A stretch of 64,000 nucleotides of DNA from Flavobacteriales bacterium (GTDB taxonomy: Bacteria > Bacteroidota > Bacteroidia > Flavobacteriales_F > PHOS-HE28): contig JADKGB010000009.1 in assembly GCA_016717225.1 (NCBI GenBank), positions 1-64,000 on the forward strand. Direction: 5' to 3'. Below the pieces are notes generated by a model, which did no database searches, had not been told where the DNA came from, and saw only the letters and a program-made list of their open reading frames with translations. This document shows, piece after piece, positions 54,001-62,800 of the stretch. The position numbers and the translations under genes were made by a program. The stretch's first letter is position 1. Every line of letters begins with the position of its first letter.

Positions 54001-56088
54001 ACCTATGTGGTTCCTGCACTTGCTGGTTGCCCACCGGATTCTGCCCAAGTAACCGTGGTAGTTAGTTTGCAGCCCAACGCTGGTCAATTCGGGACACTCA
54101 GTATTTGCGAAACCAGCCCGGCAGTTGATCTGTTCGACTACTTGAACGGAACACCTGATCCCGGTGGCAGTTGGACATACAATGGCGGAGCAGCTTCGAA
54201 CATGTACAACCCTCTGCAGAATTCGCCGGGCAGTTATACCTACACGGTAACGCCGAGCGCAGGCGCTTGCGGGCCGGCTAGTGCGAATGTGTTGGTTGCT
54301 GAGAGTGCAGCACCGTTCGCTGGCGACGATAATGTGATTGACGTTTGCTCGAGTGCTCCTTCTTTCACATTGATCAGCGAGTTGTCGAATAATCCGCAGT
54401 CTGGCGGAACCTGGAAAGGCCCAGGCCAATTGCCGCATGGCCCGTCGTTCGACCCGCTGGTGGATGTTTCGGGGGTCTACACATACACCCTCTCCAACGG
54501 TTTGGTTTGCCCACCAGATTCAGCGAAACTCACGGTGAACTTGACCATTGCACCGGATGCGGGTGCAGACAGCACCTTGAGCGTTTGCGCGACCGATAAC
54601 AGTGTTGATCTTTTCCTCGCACTTGGATCTGATGCGGATACCGGTGGCACATGGACCGATGTGAACGGTGTTGGTAGCGCTTTTGTTGATGGCGTCCTTG
54701 ATGCGTCCTTGGTTACTCTGAACACGTACGTCTTTATCTACACCGTGCAAGGCAGCGGGCCTTGTTTGGGCGATGTGGCTACGATCACAGTAACAGTTGG
54801 TGCAGGTCTTGATCCCGGTATTGGTGGTACCGATACTATCTGTGGGGGGAACTCCGTGTATAGTCTCTTCAATTCCTTGGGGGGAACACCAAGCCTCGGT
54901 GGCATTTGGAGTGAAGGTGCGGGTAACCCTGCGCTGGATCCCGAAACCGGTGACCTGGACGCGACCCAATTAGTGGTGAATTCCCCTTACTTGTTCAGCT
55001 ATACCGTTACTGATCCGGGTTGTGGTACGGCCTCTGCCTTGTTGAACATTACCGTTTCCCCTTATCCCGATCCCGGTGGGGATACGACCATTACACTTTG
55101 CTTTTCGCCGATCAACATCAACTTGTTTTCCGTCCTTCCAGGTAACCCACAACCAGGGGGCACATGGACAACATCAGGCGGCACGCCGGTTTCCGAGACG
55201 TTCGATCCATCCACACAACCGAGCGGAACATATCTCTACAACCTGCCGGGCACCGCTCCTTGTGCTGATACATCCTCAGCCGTTACCATCATCGTGAACC
55301 AACCTGCGGATGCTGGAAATGGTTCCACGCTGCAACGATGCAATATCGGATCGCTCAACATGAACGAGGTTCTGAGTGGTGGCGCACAAACGGGTGGCAT
55401 TTGGGAATTGACCAGCGGCACGGCTGTGTTGAATGGTGCACTGCTCACCCTTAACGCTTTGCAGCCAGGTCCGTATGGCCTCACTTATACGGTGAATGTG
55501 CCTGGTTGTGTCCAAGATGTGGCGCTTTTCACGGTGAATGTTGTGGGACCGGTGAATGTTACGGATACCGTGCTCACCTGTAATGTGCAGGATCGCACCT
55601 ACACGGTGATGCTTGCCCTGAGCGGGGGTGAACCGTCGACCTATTCCGTGACCGGTCTGGATGGAGCCATTACGCTGGTGGCGCCATATGTGTTCACGAG
55701 TGTACCCATCTTCACGAGCGAGCCGTTCAGCCTGATCGTTACAGATGCGAACGATTGTGCGCCTCGTGTGATCGAAGGGGTCACCCCCTGCTTGTTCGAT
55801 GATGATGTCTTCATCCCAGAGTCGTTCACGCCTAATGGTGATGGGGTGAATGATCTTCTGGTAATTCCCGGTATTGAAGGATATCCCAACAACACCATTG
55901 ATATTTTCAATCGATGGGGCGCGGAAGTATTCAGTGCTGCCGGATACGACAATTCATCTATCACATGGGATGGCACCAGCAGCTCTGCATTGATCCCAGG
56001 TGAGCTCCCGACCGGTACATATTATTTCGTTCTGGAATTAGGAAACGGCAGCGAGCCGTACAAAGGCTTCATTTACTTGAACCGATGA
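48052..56088 (+). CDS. giant T9SS type B surface protein: CUB-like domain plus 29 tandem repeats
   Basis: Predicted 2678 residues from GTG 48052. An ATG at 48097 would give only MFLLVFLLVASKLALAQ with no charged start, so the GTG is preferred. After the leader (ending ALAQ) a CUB-like domain (about 45-150) has WETCSGTFFDSGGGSGDYAN, LLVVHDGPDALSPVL and SGCLTFVWTSDGS. From about 154 to 2500 I count 29 repeats of about 80 residues. Each opens APxAGxxGxxxxCS, continues LFxxLxGxPxxGGxW and closes AGxYTYTVxGxAPCxxxxA. They form a family distinct from SprB repeats. A CHU_C domain (ESFTPNGDGVNDLLVI, FNRWGAEVFS) closes the protein. Partner: the next PorP gene (4-bp overlap). Confidence 0.92.
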   Translation: MVYRTSPFVQLHSRLMFLLVFLLVASKLALAQSFLMADGVQWETCSGTFFDSGGGSGDYANNESLTATLCPTGGPGAGPLSSITFGVWNVQAGNADLLVVHDGPDALSPVLATGSGAQSLLGLTFTSSDVSGCLTFVWTSDGSTVAAGWSASINNAPDAGGNGSVTMCSTDPDVDLFTRLTGTPDLGGQWTFGGNLVSNIYSPGTSPAGVYTYTVPGVPPCPNGVATVTVIQVSAANAGDDRSISVCSTDLPFDMRTRLLGTPQSNGSWSGPSPVVNNTFNPLAMLGGVYTYTVTGNAPCATATADLDITLLQAPDAGSNGSTTVCSTDAPFDLFSFLGGTPDAGGIWTATGNTAHGSQFVPGTDVAGVFTYTVAGQAPCVADLATVTVTVQTAPFAGNSTSGLVCSNGAPVNMKNLLGTGLASGTWSGPSTVAANNLYIPSTMNPGIYTYTVPGSSACANATATVNMSEIAAPNAGTDGVKTACSNGANVDLFSRLGGSPGGGGTWADPASSPFPSGVFVPGTNTPGIYTYTLPGTFPCANDVSIVTITQVQAPSAGINGAVSLCSNSSPDTLFNQLTGIRNTGGIWYKPGFTGTIGGVYNPVVHFPGVYTYVVLGTAPCTADSATVTVTEILAPNAGVNGSLTLCSTSAPANLISSLSGSPNGSGAWFTSANVPFPGGSFNPAGNTAGVYNYIVTGTTPCANDTGFVTVNVNQAPNAGQNGSTSLCSNASPVSLLTVLLGSPSTGGTWTGPSAVVNDTFNPGTMLEGQYTYTKTGLAPCLNATATATVNVERLPVAGGNGSVTLCSNEAPLDLLGRLTGSPDPGGTWNPPPTNGVYDPEIASQGLFTYTVAGVLPCPNATATVTVTENVAPDAGTNGDLTICTDAVSVDLFTGLGGTPDAGGIWSPIGSIAPGVLSTSTFILNGAPQGDYLFKYDVPGIGSCPAVQSEVEVEIVGALNAGSNGLGNTCRTNTQYNLFNALGSNPQQGGVWSPVGNAGVITGSFLNATSLAAGTYTFRYILAGSAGCNADTAFASVTIVAAPFAGNDTSHDFCSNDGPTPLFAFLSGAQTGGTWRKQGVGGLVSGTYNPPLAGAMDSPGVFFYIVSGGAFCAADTGKVTVTETPAPNAGNPTTKLICEVGPPFNMTAQLNGTNINQTGEWTSPNGQQHSATFIPGQDPCGTYSYRVQGSGGCADAISTLTIDCSGVADPGFDGDTTVCGDGLPFLLFTVLNGTPDQGGVFTDLNGVVVPGGSFNPAGASIPGTFKYKVSGEFPCPADSAFVLVTENPEANAGIGGPAIICPTGGSVELITKLGGTPDPNGTWSNGFDGTYNPGLDLPGSYTYTVAGVAPCGNKSAMLTVTEEDPPNAGVNTSVLNCTSDQGYSMVTALNGAPDLGGDWFLGTLPDDGIFLPQSTAPGVYVYTYVVEGGLACHADTATLTITLNPRADAGLDGLTSVCSNSTPLPLFPFLIGAQSGGTWRKPGGSVHSGIFNPATDPQGAYWYKVNGIAPCISDSAKVTVTVNPEANAGCNGLGIVCSNSDPVVLTNLLGCNPSLNGTWSGPPGHQGIYIPTSDNSAVFTYTVAGIAPCLSASSSVQIIENQQPQAGNDAVLTVCSDEAVFTLFSQLTGSPNATGVWYTLGGTPMNGVFDPGSSLAGGFNYVVTGAAPCINDTSRVTVFQNTAPEAGVSTAVTICISAGQQVLIDLLGGAPDATGVWKDPLGMAHGPFFDPLEDPAGTYSYRVSGIAPCGNDSATVTISLANAPDAGDDSTMTVCISEDSVVLFNGLGGTPQTGGVWTGANQVNGIFNATLVPLGTYNFTYTVNGNGTCPTVSATVSVNVTSALDAGLPASATVCAGATSNLFPLLGGTPQTGGLWRDLDGTSALTGDVLNASVAGIGTWHFRYVLFGTQNCSSDSALLTVTVVAGPNAGIGGGTTPLCSSAPSFNLITLLGGTPDANGSWFGPGFVPHSDTLNPAVDPSGIYTYVVPALAGCPPDSAQVTVVVSLQPNAGQFGTLSICETSPAVDLFDYLNGTPDPGGSWTYNGGAASNMYNPLQNSPGSYTYTVTPSAGACGPASANVLVAESAAPFAGDDNVIDVCSSAPSFTLISELSNNPQSGGTWKGPGQLPHGPSFDPLVDVSGVYTYTLSNGLVCPPDSAKLTVNLTIAPDAGADSTLSVCATDNSVDLFLALGSDADTGGTWTDVNGVGSAFVDGVLDASLVTLNTYVFIYTVQGSGPCLGDVATITVTVGAGLDPGIGGTDTICGGNSVYSLFNSLGGTPSLGGIWSEGAGNPALDPETGDLDATQLVVNSPYLFSYTVTDPGCGTASALLNITVSPYPDPGGDTTITLCFSPININLFSVLPGNPQPGGTWTTSGGTPVSETFDPSTQPSGTYLYNLPGTAPCADTSSAVTIIVNQPADAGNGSTLQRCNIGSLNMNEVLSGGAQTGGIWELTSGTAVLNGALLTLNALQPGPYGLTYTVNVPGCVQDVALFTVNVVGPVNVTDTVLTCNVQDRTYTVMLALSGGEPSTYSVTGLDGAITLVAPYVFTSVPIFTSEPFSLIVTDANDCAPRVIEGVTPCLFDDDVFIPESFTPNGDGVNDLLVIPGIEGYPNNTIDIFNRWGAEVFSAAGYDNSSITWDGTSSSALIPGELPTGTYYFVLELGNGSEPYKGFIYLNR

Positions 56089-57008
56089 GCGAACGTGTAC
56101 ATATCGGTGTTTGCTCGATCGCGCTTGCCGCGCTTTTCGGTTCTCAAGCACAAGCGCAACAGGATCCACTCTACAGCCAGTACATGTTCAATACGCTGGC
56201 ATTCAATCCAGCTTATGCAGGTAGTGCGGATGTATTCACTGCCATGATCCTGAGCCGCCATCAGTGGGTGGGATTTGCAGGTGCACCCGTAACACAAACG
56301 CTTTCGCTCCATTCACCACTACCCGGCCAAACCTTGTCCCTTGGTGGAAGCGTGATGCACGATGTTGCTGGACCCGCGAAGCAGAACAGTGCTTTTTTTG
56401 ATGTTGCATATCGGATCCGAACCGGGTCAGATGCGCGGTTGTCGTTCGGTTTGAAAGGGGGCGTCAATTTCTTTCAAGCGGACATAGCTTCATTGAGCAC
56501 CGTGCAGGCTGAGTCCGCGAACGTGAACATCAGTGGAAAGCTGTTGCCCAACTTCGGCTTTGGGGTCTATTGGCATTCGCCACGCTATTACGTTGGACTG
56601 AGCGCTCCGAAACTCCTGGAGAACTCCATAAATGAAGCTGGCGATCTGGTCGTTGGTCGCGAGTTCCGCCACTATTTCGTGATCGCGGGTTATGTGATGG
56701 ACCTGAACAGGGATCTGAAATTCAAGCCTTCCTTGATGTTGCGTGCTGTACAAGGTGCGCCGATATCGTTGGATCTGAATGCGAATTTCCTTCTCCGTGA
56801 TAAGGTTTGGTTCGGAGCCATGTACCGCTTGGGGAATGCGCTCGGCTTTATGGCCCAATACCGGTTCAATGAACAATTGCGGGCCGGTTATGCTTTCGAC
56901 CTTACGACTACTCGAGTTGGTGCCTACAATGCAGGTACCCACGAGATCATGGTATCCTACGACCTTATGTTCACTCAGGGTCGCACTATATCCCCGCGCT
57001 ATTTCTAA
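56085..57008 (+). CDS. PorP/SprF family outer-membrane protein (third copy)
   Basis: Predicted 307 residues. Leader VCSIALAALFGSQAQAQ, then DPLYSQYMFNTLAFNPAYAG and LSRHQWVGFAGAPVTQTLSL, the best match of the three to the family consensus. Strand-rich middle with SLGGSVMHDVAGP and ISGKLLPNFGFGVYWHSPRY, and an end with LRAGYAFDLTTTRVGAYNAG and HEIMVSYDLMF. It is overlap-coupled to the giant CUB-repeat gene and to the PorE-like gene (1 bp). Confidence 0.94.
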   Translation: MSERVHIGVCSIALAALFGSQAQAQQDPLYSQYMFNTLAFNPAYAGSADVFTAMILSRHQWVGFAGAPVTQTLSLHSPLPGQTLSLGGSVMHDVAGPAKQNSAFFDVAYRIRTGSDARLSFGLKGGVNFFQADIASLSTVQAESANVNISGKLLPNFGFGVYWHSPRYYVGLSAPKLLENSINEAGDLVVGREFRHYFVIAGYVMDLNRDLKFKPSLMLRAVQGAPISLDLNANFLLRDKVWFGAMYRLGNALGFMAQYRFNEQLRAGYAFDLTTTRVGAYNAGTHEIMVSYDLMFTQGRTISPRYF

Positions 57009-59212
57009 TGCTCAATAGTTTGCGATATCCTATCGTGCTCTTGGCACTCTCGTTAACCCTTGGCATGTGGGCACAAGGTGGTGGAGATCCCGAGGCGCAT
57101 ACGCGCATTGCCGATAGGCACTACCAGCAAATGGCATATGCCCCGGCGGCCAGGGAATACAAGCTGGCTGCGGACCTCGGCGCAGTGAACGAACATGTTT
57201 CGAAGCGCCTTGCCGACTGCTACATGAGATTGGGCGACACGGAAAATGCTGAGATATGGTATGCCCAAGTCGTGAAGTTCCTGAACAGGCAGCCCAGTGA
57301 ATTGTACAACTATGCCCAGGCTCTGAAGGGTAATGCCAAGTATGCCGAAGCAGAAGAATGGATGGATCGATACTTGGTCATGGTGAAGCCAGAGGGACAA
57401 CCACTGCACAGCAATATCAGTGACTTTGCCAAGAAATTCACTTACGGTATGGATCGCTTCAGCGTGAAGGGTGTAGGGCTGAACACACCTGGGTGCGATA
57501 TGGCAGCTACTTGGAACGGCGACCAGTCGGTGATATTCAGCAGCAGCCGAGCACAACGTACTGGCATCAAGCGATTGGCCGCTTGGAACGAGCAACCCTT
57601 TTTGGACCTGTATTCTGCGGATCGCCAGCCTGGTGGCGAGCTGATGAACCCTCGCTCCTTGAGCGGAGATGTGAACGGCCCTTTGCATGAAGGTCCTGCC
57701 GTTTGCGATGCTTCAGGAACCAATTTGTGGTTCACCCGAAATAGCTCGGCGCGCGGTAAAAACGGTGTTATCCACCTGAACATCATGCGCGCTCGGCGCA
57801 ACGGTGGTGGTTGGAAAGGGGCCGAACCTTTCGAGTTGAACGATCCTGAAACATCCGTAGGGCACCCAGCCATATCTCGTGATGGCAAAACATTCGTTTT
57901 TGCTAGCGACATGCCTGGCGGGCTGGGAGGTACAGACCTCTACATGTGCAAGGACCAAGGTGGCCACTGGAGTGAACCCGTTAACATGGGTCCTGTTGTG
58001 AACACGGATCAAGATGAGTCATTTCCTTTTATCGGTGCCGATGGTGCGTTGTACTTCGCCAGTAATGGTCAGCCGGGATTAGGAGGGCTGGATGTATTCG
58101 TGGCCCAACGTGATGCGGAAGGAAAGTATTCGGTGGCGATCAATGTGGGCGCTCCAGTGAACAGCCCGAAGGATGATTTCGCATTTATTATCGATGGTGC
58201 CAACAAGACGGGATATTTCACGAGCAATAGGCCGGGCGGGCAAGGCGATGATGATATCTACAGTTTCGTCATGCATACCCCTTTGGAGCAGCGCTTCCTA
58301 TGTACCGGAACAGTGATCGATGAAGAAACCGGTTCACCGTTGATCGAGGTGGATGTGACGCTGGAGGACAAGGATGGTAATGTGATCGAGAGCAAGCAGA
58401 CCGATGTGAACGGGAAGTACTCGTTTGCTGTCCAGAAGAACAAGGAGTACCGTGTGGTTGCGAAGATGAAAGGCCGGTACGACGGGGACGAACATTTGAG
58501 CACGGAGAATATAGAGCAGCAGCAGATCCTGGCGCGCGATATCCACATGGTTCCGGATGCTGGCATCTGGTTGCGGGGTGCCGTGCACCACAAAGGCAAA
58601 TTGGGCTACATCGAAGGGATGAACGTGAGCGTGGTGAACCTTAGCAGCTTTTACACCGAAACGCGCACTACCGGGTCCGGCGGAGGGTTCAGCTTTCGCT
58701 TGCAACCCAATGAGCAATATGAGGTCCTTTTTGAAAAGGAAGGCCTTTTCAGTATGAGCGTACCCACGAGAACGATCGGTGTGAAACAAGGCGTGATCGA
58801 CTTGAACGAAGCAGTGGACTTGGCTTTTGAGCCTGTTCTTATCGGCCAGCCGTTGCTCTTCAAGTACCAGAGATGGGAACACAACAGTGCCAATTTGGAT
58901 CCTGTGGCAAAGACAGAATTGGATGCACTTGCCGACCGAATGATCGTGAACCCGGCCTTGCAAATAGAGGTTGCGGTCCACAGTGATGCGCGTGGCGACC
59001 TTGCCAGTGAGTTGAAGCTGTCGCAAAAGCGGGCAGATGCCATTGGTGCCTATTTGCGCAGCAAAGGCGTTGTCAAGGAAAGACTGGTTGCGAAGGGCTA
59101 TGGTGCAACCCGGCTATTGAACCATTGCGCACCAGGAGTTTCTTGCACCGAGGCGGAGCATTCGGAAAACCGACGCACGGAATACGTGGTTACGGGTGTC
59201 GCAACCCAATAG
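57008..59212 (+). CDS. PorE-like OmpA family protein (TPR, beta-propeller, carboxypeptidase-regulatory-like, OmpA domains)
   Basis: Predicted 734 residues with leader ending MWAQ. Domains in order: TPR-like helices (about 25-150; QMAYAPAAREYKLAADLGAV, ADCYMRLGDTENAEIWYAQV), a PD40/WD40-type propeller (about 155-425; SVIFSSSRAQRTG, LWFTRNSS, FVFASDMPGGLGG, LYFASNGQPGLGG, TGYFTSNRPGGQGDDDIYSF), then a carboxypeptidase-regulatory-like domain (VIDEETGSPLIEVDVTLEDK). A further Ig-like segment is followed by a C-terminal OmpA domain (about 620-730; LQIEVAVHSDARGD, LKLSQKRADAIGAYL). This is the architecture of PorE, which ties the T9SS to peptidoglycan. It closes the adhesin operon. Confidence 0.92.
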   Translation: MLNSLRYPIVLLALSLTLGMWAQGGGDPEAHTRIADRHYQQMAYAPAAREYKLAADLGAVNEHVSKRLADCYMRLGDTENAEIWYAQVVKFLNRQPSELYNYAQALKGNAKYAEAEEWMDRYLVMVKPEGQPLHSNISDFAKKFTYGMDRFSVKGVGLNTPGCDMAATWNGDQSVIFSSSRAQRTGIKRLAAWNEQPFLDLYSADRQPGGELMNPRSLSGDVNGPLHEGPAVCDASGTNLWFTRNSSARGKNGVIHLNIMRARRNGGGWKGAEPFELNDPETSVGHPAISRDGKTFVFASDMPGGLGGTDLYMCKDQGGHWSEPVNMGPVVNTDQDESFPFIGADGALYFASNGQPGLGGLDVFVAQRDAEGKYSVAINVGAPVNSPKDDFAFIIDGANKTGYFTSNRPGGQGDDDIYSFVMHTPLEQRFLCTGTVIDEETGSPLIEVDVTLEDKDGNVIESKQTDVNGKYSFAVQKNKEYRVVAKMKGRYDGDEHLSTENIEQQQILARDIHMVPDAGIWLRGAVHHKGKLGYIEGMNVSVVNLSSFYTETRTTGSGGGFSFRLQPNEQYEVLFEKEGLFSMSVPTRTIGVKQGVIDLNEAVDLAFEPVLIGQPLLFKYQRWEHNSANLDPVAKTELDALADRMIVNPALQIEVAVHSDARGDLASELKLSQKRADAIGAYLRSKGVVKERLVAKGYGATRLLNHCAPGVSCTEAEHSENRRTEYVVTGVATQ

Positions 59213-59219
59213 CCCGGTA

Positions 59220-59879
59220 TCAAACCACCCGGTGAGGTAGCGTGGCAAAAGTGTAGCCGCTCTTCAGCAAGCCATCCACTACAATAGGTAGTGCGTGCCG
59301 CATGCGCTCTTGGCTGATCAGGTTGTCGTGGAAGACAATGATGCTTCCAGATTTTACGCGGCGCATTACGACTTTCACGCATTCGGCACCCGTTAGGCCA
59401 TCCTCGAAATCACCGGCCAGCGCGTCCCACATCACTAATTGAAAGCGCTTTCGCAAGGCGTTGATCTGTCGATTGGTAATGCGCCCGTAGGGCGGGCGGA
59501 ACATGTCCGTTCGGGTGAGGCGTTGGCATTTCAAAATGGAACGGTAATACGAACGCGCCGATGTGCGCCATCCGCTCGGATGATCCCACGTGTGGTTCCC
59601 TACTGCGTGACCTTCGGCTTTCAGCCGTTCAAAAATGGCTGGGTTGTTCGCTACGTTCTGGCCAATGCAGAAGAACGTGGCGTTCACACCGAGTTGCTTC
59701 AAGGTGTCCAGCACCCAAGGAGTTACCTCGGGAATAGGTCCATCGTCGAACGTGAGGTAAACGTACTTTTTCGTGTCATCACCAATCTGCCCGTTCGCTG
59801 TACTTTCCACGTTCCACAGCATGCGGCCATCGAGCTGTTGAAGCCAGCTCATGGTTTTGGATATGACGCGCAGGCCCAT
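59220..59879 (-). CDS. polysaccharide deacetylase (NodB domain)
   Basis: Predicted 219 residues. NodB motifs in order are TFDDGP (catalytic base Asp and metal Asp), GNHTWDHPS (metal-binding H-x3-H), RPPYGRIT, WDALAGDFED and a final SIIVFHDN. These are complete for a metal-dependent de-N-acetylase acting on chitin-, peptidoglycan- or polysaccharide-type sugars. The start ATG 59879 lies 10 bp after the DUF2723 stop, so it is probably the second gene of that unit; a second ATG at 59852 is possible. No clear leader, so it could be cytoplasmic-side or membrane-associated. Confidence 0.9.
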   Translation of the reverse strand: MGLRVISKTMSWLQQLDGRMLWNVESTANGQIGDDTKKYVYLTFDDGPIPEVTPWVLDTLKQLGVNATFFCIGQNVANNPAIFERLKAEGHAVGNHTWDHPSGWRTSARSYYRSILKCQRLTRTDMFRPPYGRITNRQINALRKRFQLVMWDALAGDFEDGLTGAECVKVVMRRVKSGSIIVFHDNLISQERMRHALPIVVDGLLKSGYTFATLPHRVV

Positions 59880-59889
59880 GCCGTGGTGG

Positions 59890-62800
59890 TCAGAACTTCG
59901 CTTTCGTTGTTCGGCGGCCCTGGTTGGCGATCGCCTCCAACTTCTCTTGATAGAGCGTGTCCAGAACGGAGTAACGATCGAGCAATTGGGCACCCAGCGG
60001 TTGCTGCTTATGCACCATTCCTGTCGCTTGCACCATGCGCTCCATCACCATGTTGGTCAAGTTCATATCGTCCATCACCTTGGCTGCGTCTTTCGGTTCC
60101 AGGCTCAAGTAGAAGTTCATGTTCTCTTCCATGATCGTGAACAGCCGTTCGGATATCGCGTTCGCGCTGGAACTATCACCAGCGTTGTAGTATGCTTCGA
60201 TGATGGGAAGCATGATGCGATCGTAAGGCACGTTCTTCTCCGGCATTTTTTCCATGGTGAGGTCGAGCACTTTCTTCGCATCGTTCTTCCGGCCTTCGTC
60301 GATCAAACCGTCCGCGAGGGTGGCCAATTGCAAGCGCAAATTGGTGGTCATGCGCAAGGTGTTCTCATCCAGGTACACCGGCTTGTCGGTGTTCATGTTG
60401 CCCCAGGTGAATTTCTCCATCACGTTCTTGTACATGATATCGGTGCCGACACTCCCATATGTGTTCGGATTCCTTCGCGGCGAGAACAATGGTGTCAGTC
60501 GATAAGCAAGACCTTCCAAACGGAAGTAGTCCTGCAAGCCAACGTAGCTGTCTGGCCCAGTGGTAACAGCGAAGCAGATCGGTCGCTTCCAATCGTTCTG
60601 TGCCAGCATATCGAGCACCATCACATGGTTCTTGAGCAAGTAGCTTTTCTTGATGCTCCAACGTACTTCCTTCACGAAGTCGGCGGTGTCTTTCGCGGTA
60701 AGCATGCCTTCAGGGCCGAAACAGAAGGCGCTGTCAGCGTTCAAGATGAAATTCTGGGTTGGCAGGTATGAATCGCGAACGCCTCGCTGGAAGATCTGTT
60801 CCCGGTTATTATCATCTGACGCAAAGGCCATCACTTTCTTCAGGTCCATGAAGCCGGTCTTCTTGCGGAAAGGGTCGATCGCGACAACGTCGCGTGTTCC
60901 TTGGCGATACTTCTCCGCGGCCATGCCGAAGGCGACAGGTTCGCTCTCGTATGCCTTGCGCCGCATTTGGTCGATGTACCAATCGGTGTTGAGCAAACTC
61001 AAGTTCACCACTCGCACGTCTGTACGAATGCCCTGCACTTCTTGCGCGTACCACAAGGGGAACGTATCGTTATCCCCATTGGTGAAGAGAATGGCTTGCG
61101 GCGGGCAGCTCTCAAGATAATCCGCAGCCAGATCACGCGCTGGTGTGCGGTTACTGCGGTTGTGATCGTTCCATTCCGCCCGAACCATCACGATAGGAAT
61201 AGCAAGACCCAGGGCTGTTGCCAGAATACCCGGAAGTCGATCGTCCTTCACACCACGTAGCAGGTACATGAGCCCTAATGCCGCGCCTGCAACTCCGCCC
61301 ATGTAGAAGAGACACAACGACACACCATGGTTATCACCCACCATGCTTTCGACGCCATACTTGAGCACACCGATACCGATGGTGCCGCCAACACCGAAAG
61401 CAATGTCCCTGATCGACAATGAGCGCGCAGCATCGAACAAAGCATACACGCCCAGCCCCACCCAAATGGCGAACGCATAAAAGGAGCCTACGTAGGCGTA
61501 ATCCCGTTCTCGCGGTTGCAGCGGTGTTTGATTGAGATACACAACAATGGCCATGCCCGTGAAGAAGAACAGCAACATCACAATGCTCCAGTCCCGCAGA
61601 TTTTTGGCCAGTTGGTACACCAAGCCGATAAGCCCGAGGATCATGGGTAGCAAGAACAGTTTGTTCATGGCCTTGTTGGTGGTCATGCTGCTGGGCAAAT
61701 GGTCTTGATTGCCAAGTCGCTCCGCATCGATGAACTTCAGACCTGTGTACCAGTTCCCATCGAGTATTCCACCGTGACCCTGAATGTCGTTCTGGCGACC
61801 AGCGAAATTCCACATGAAATAACGCCAGTACATCCAATTCGTCTGGTAATCCACGAAGAAGCGCAAGTTCTCGCCTTGGGTGGGCTTGTATATGATCGTG
61901 GGTTTGCCTTCGCGGTCCGTGGTGCGAATGCCCACTCCCTTGAAGTCGCACCAGTTCTTGTATTCCTCCACATGGCCTGGTTGGCTGCTGTACATGCGTG
62001 GGAAGAGCATGGTGAATTCCGGTTCATAAACCGGTTCTGTGCCTTTTCGCTCATCCGTGATCACGTATTCATGTGTGATCTCCAACCCGGTCTTGCCGTC
62101 AACGTAGTGTTCAGCGCTCCAGCCGTCGTAGAGCTGCTTGTCCACCTTGTTTCCTTTCATCACCTTGTAAGTGGCAGTGTAAACGGGTGAGCCGTCTTCA
62201 CGTGTATCACTCATTTCACTATCCCAGAACTGGCCCGTCAGCAAGGGTCGGTCGCCATATTGTTCACGATTCAAATAGCTCAGCAGGTTGAACACGTTCT
62301 CCGGATTGTTCTCGTCGATCGGTGGGTTCGCATTGCTGCGGATCACGATCAGCGCGTAGGTGCTGTACCCCACAAGGATCACACTTACACCCAGTATGAT
62401 CGTGTTCAGGATCACCTTGCCATTGCGCTGGCTCCAAAGCAGGCCCCACACCACCAGGCCCAGTACCAGCATGCCGTACACGAAATTTCCCGTATTGAAC
62501 GGCATACCCAGGTCATTCACGAAGAGCAGCTCGAATTTTCCCGCCATCTGCACTATTCCTGGAATGATGATGGCTTGGATAGCGCCCAGGATCAGCGCTG
62601 AGATCACGAAAGTGTAAGCCACCCCAAGTGGCGTCACTTTGTACTTTTTGAAGTAGTACACAAAGGCGATAGCGGGAATGCACAGCAAATTCAGCAAGTG
62701 AACGCCGATGCTGAGCCCCATCAAGTAGGCGATAAGAATGAGCCAGCGCGTATTGTGGGGTTGATCCGCCTCGCTTTCCCATTTCAAAATGGCCCAGAAC

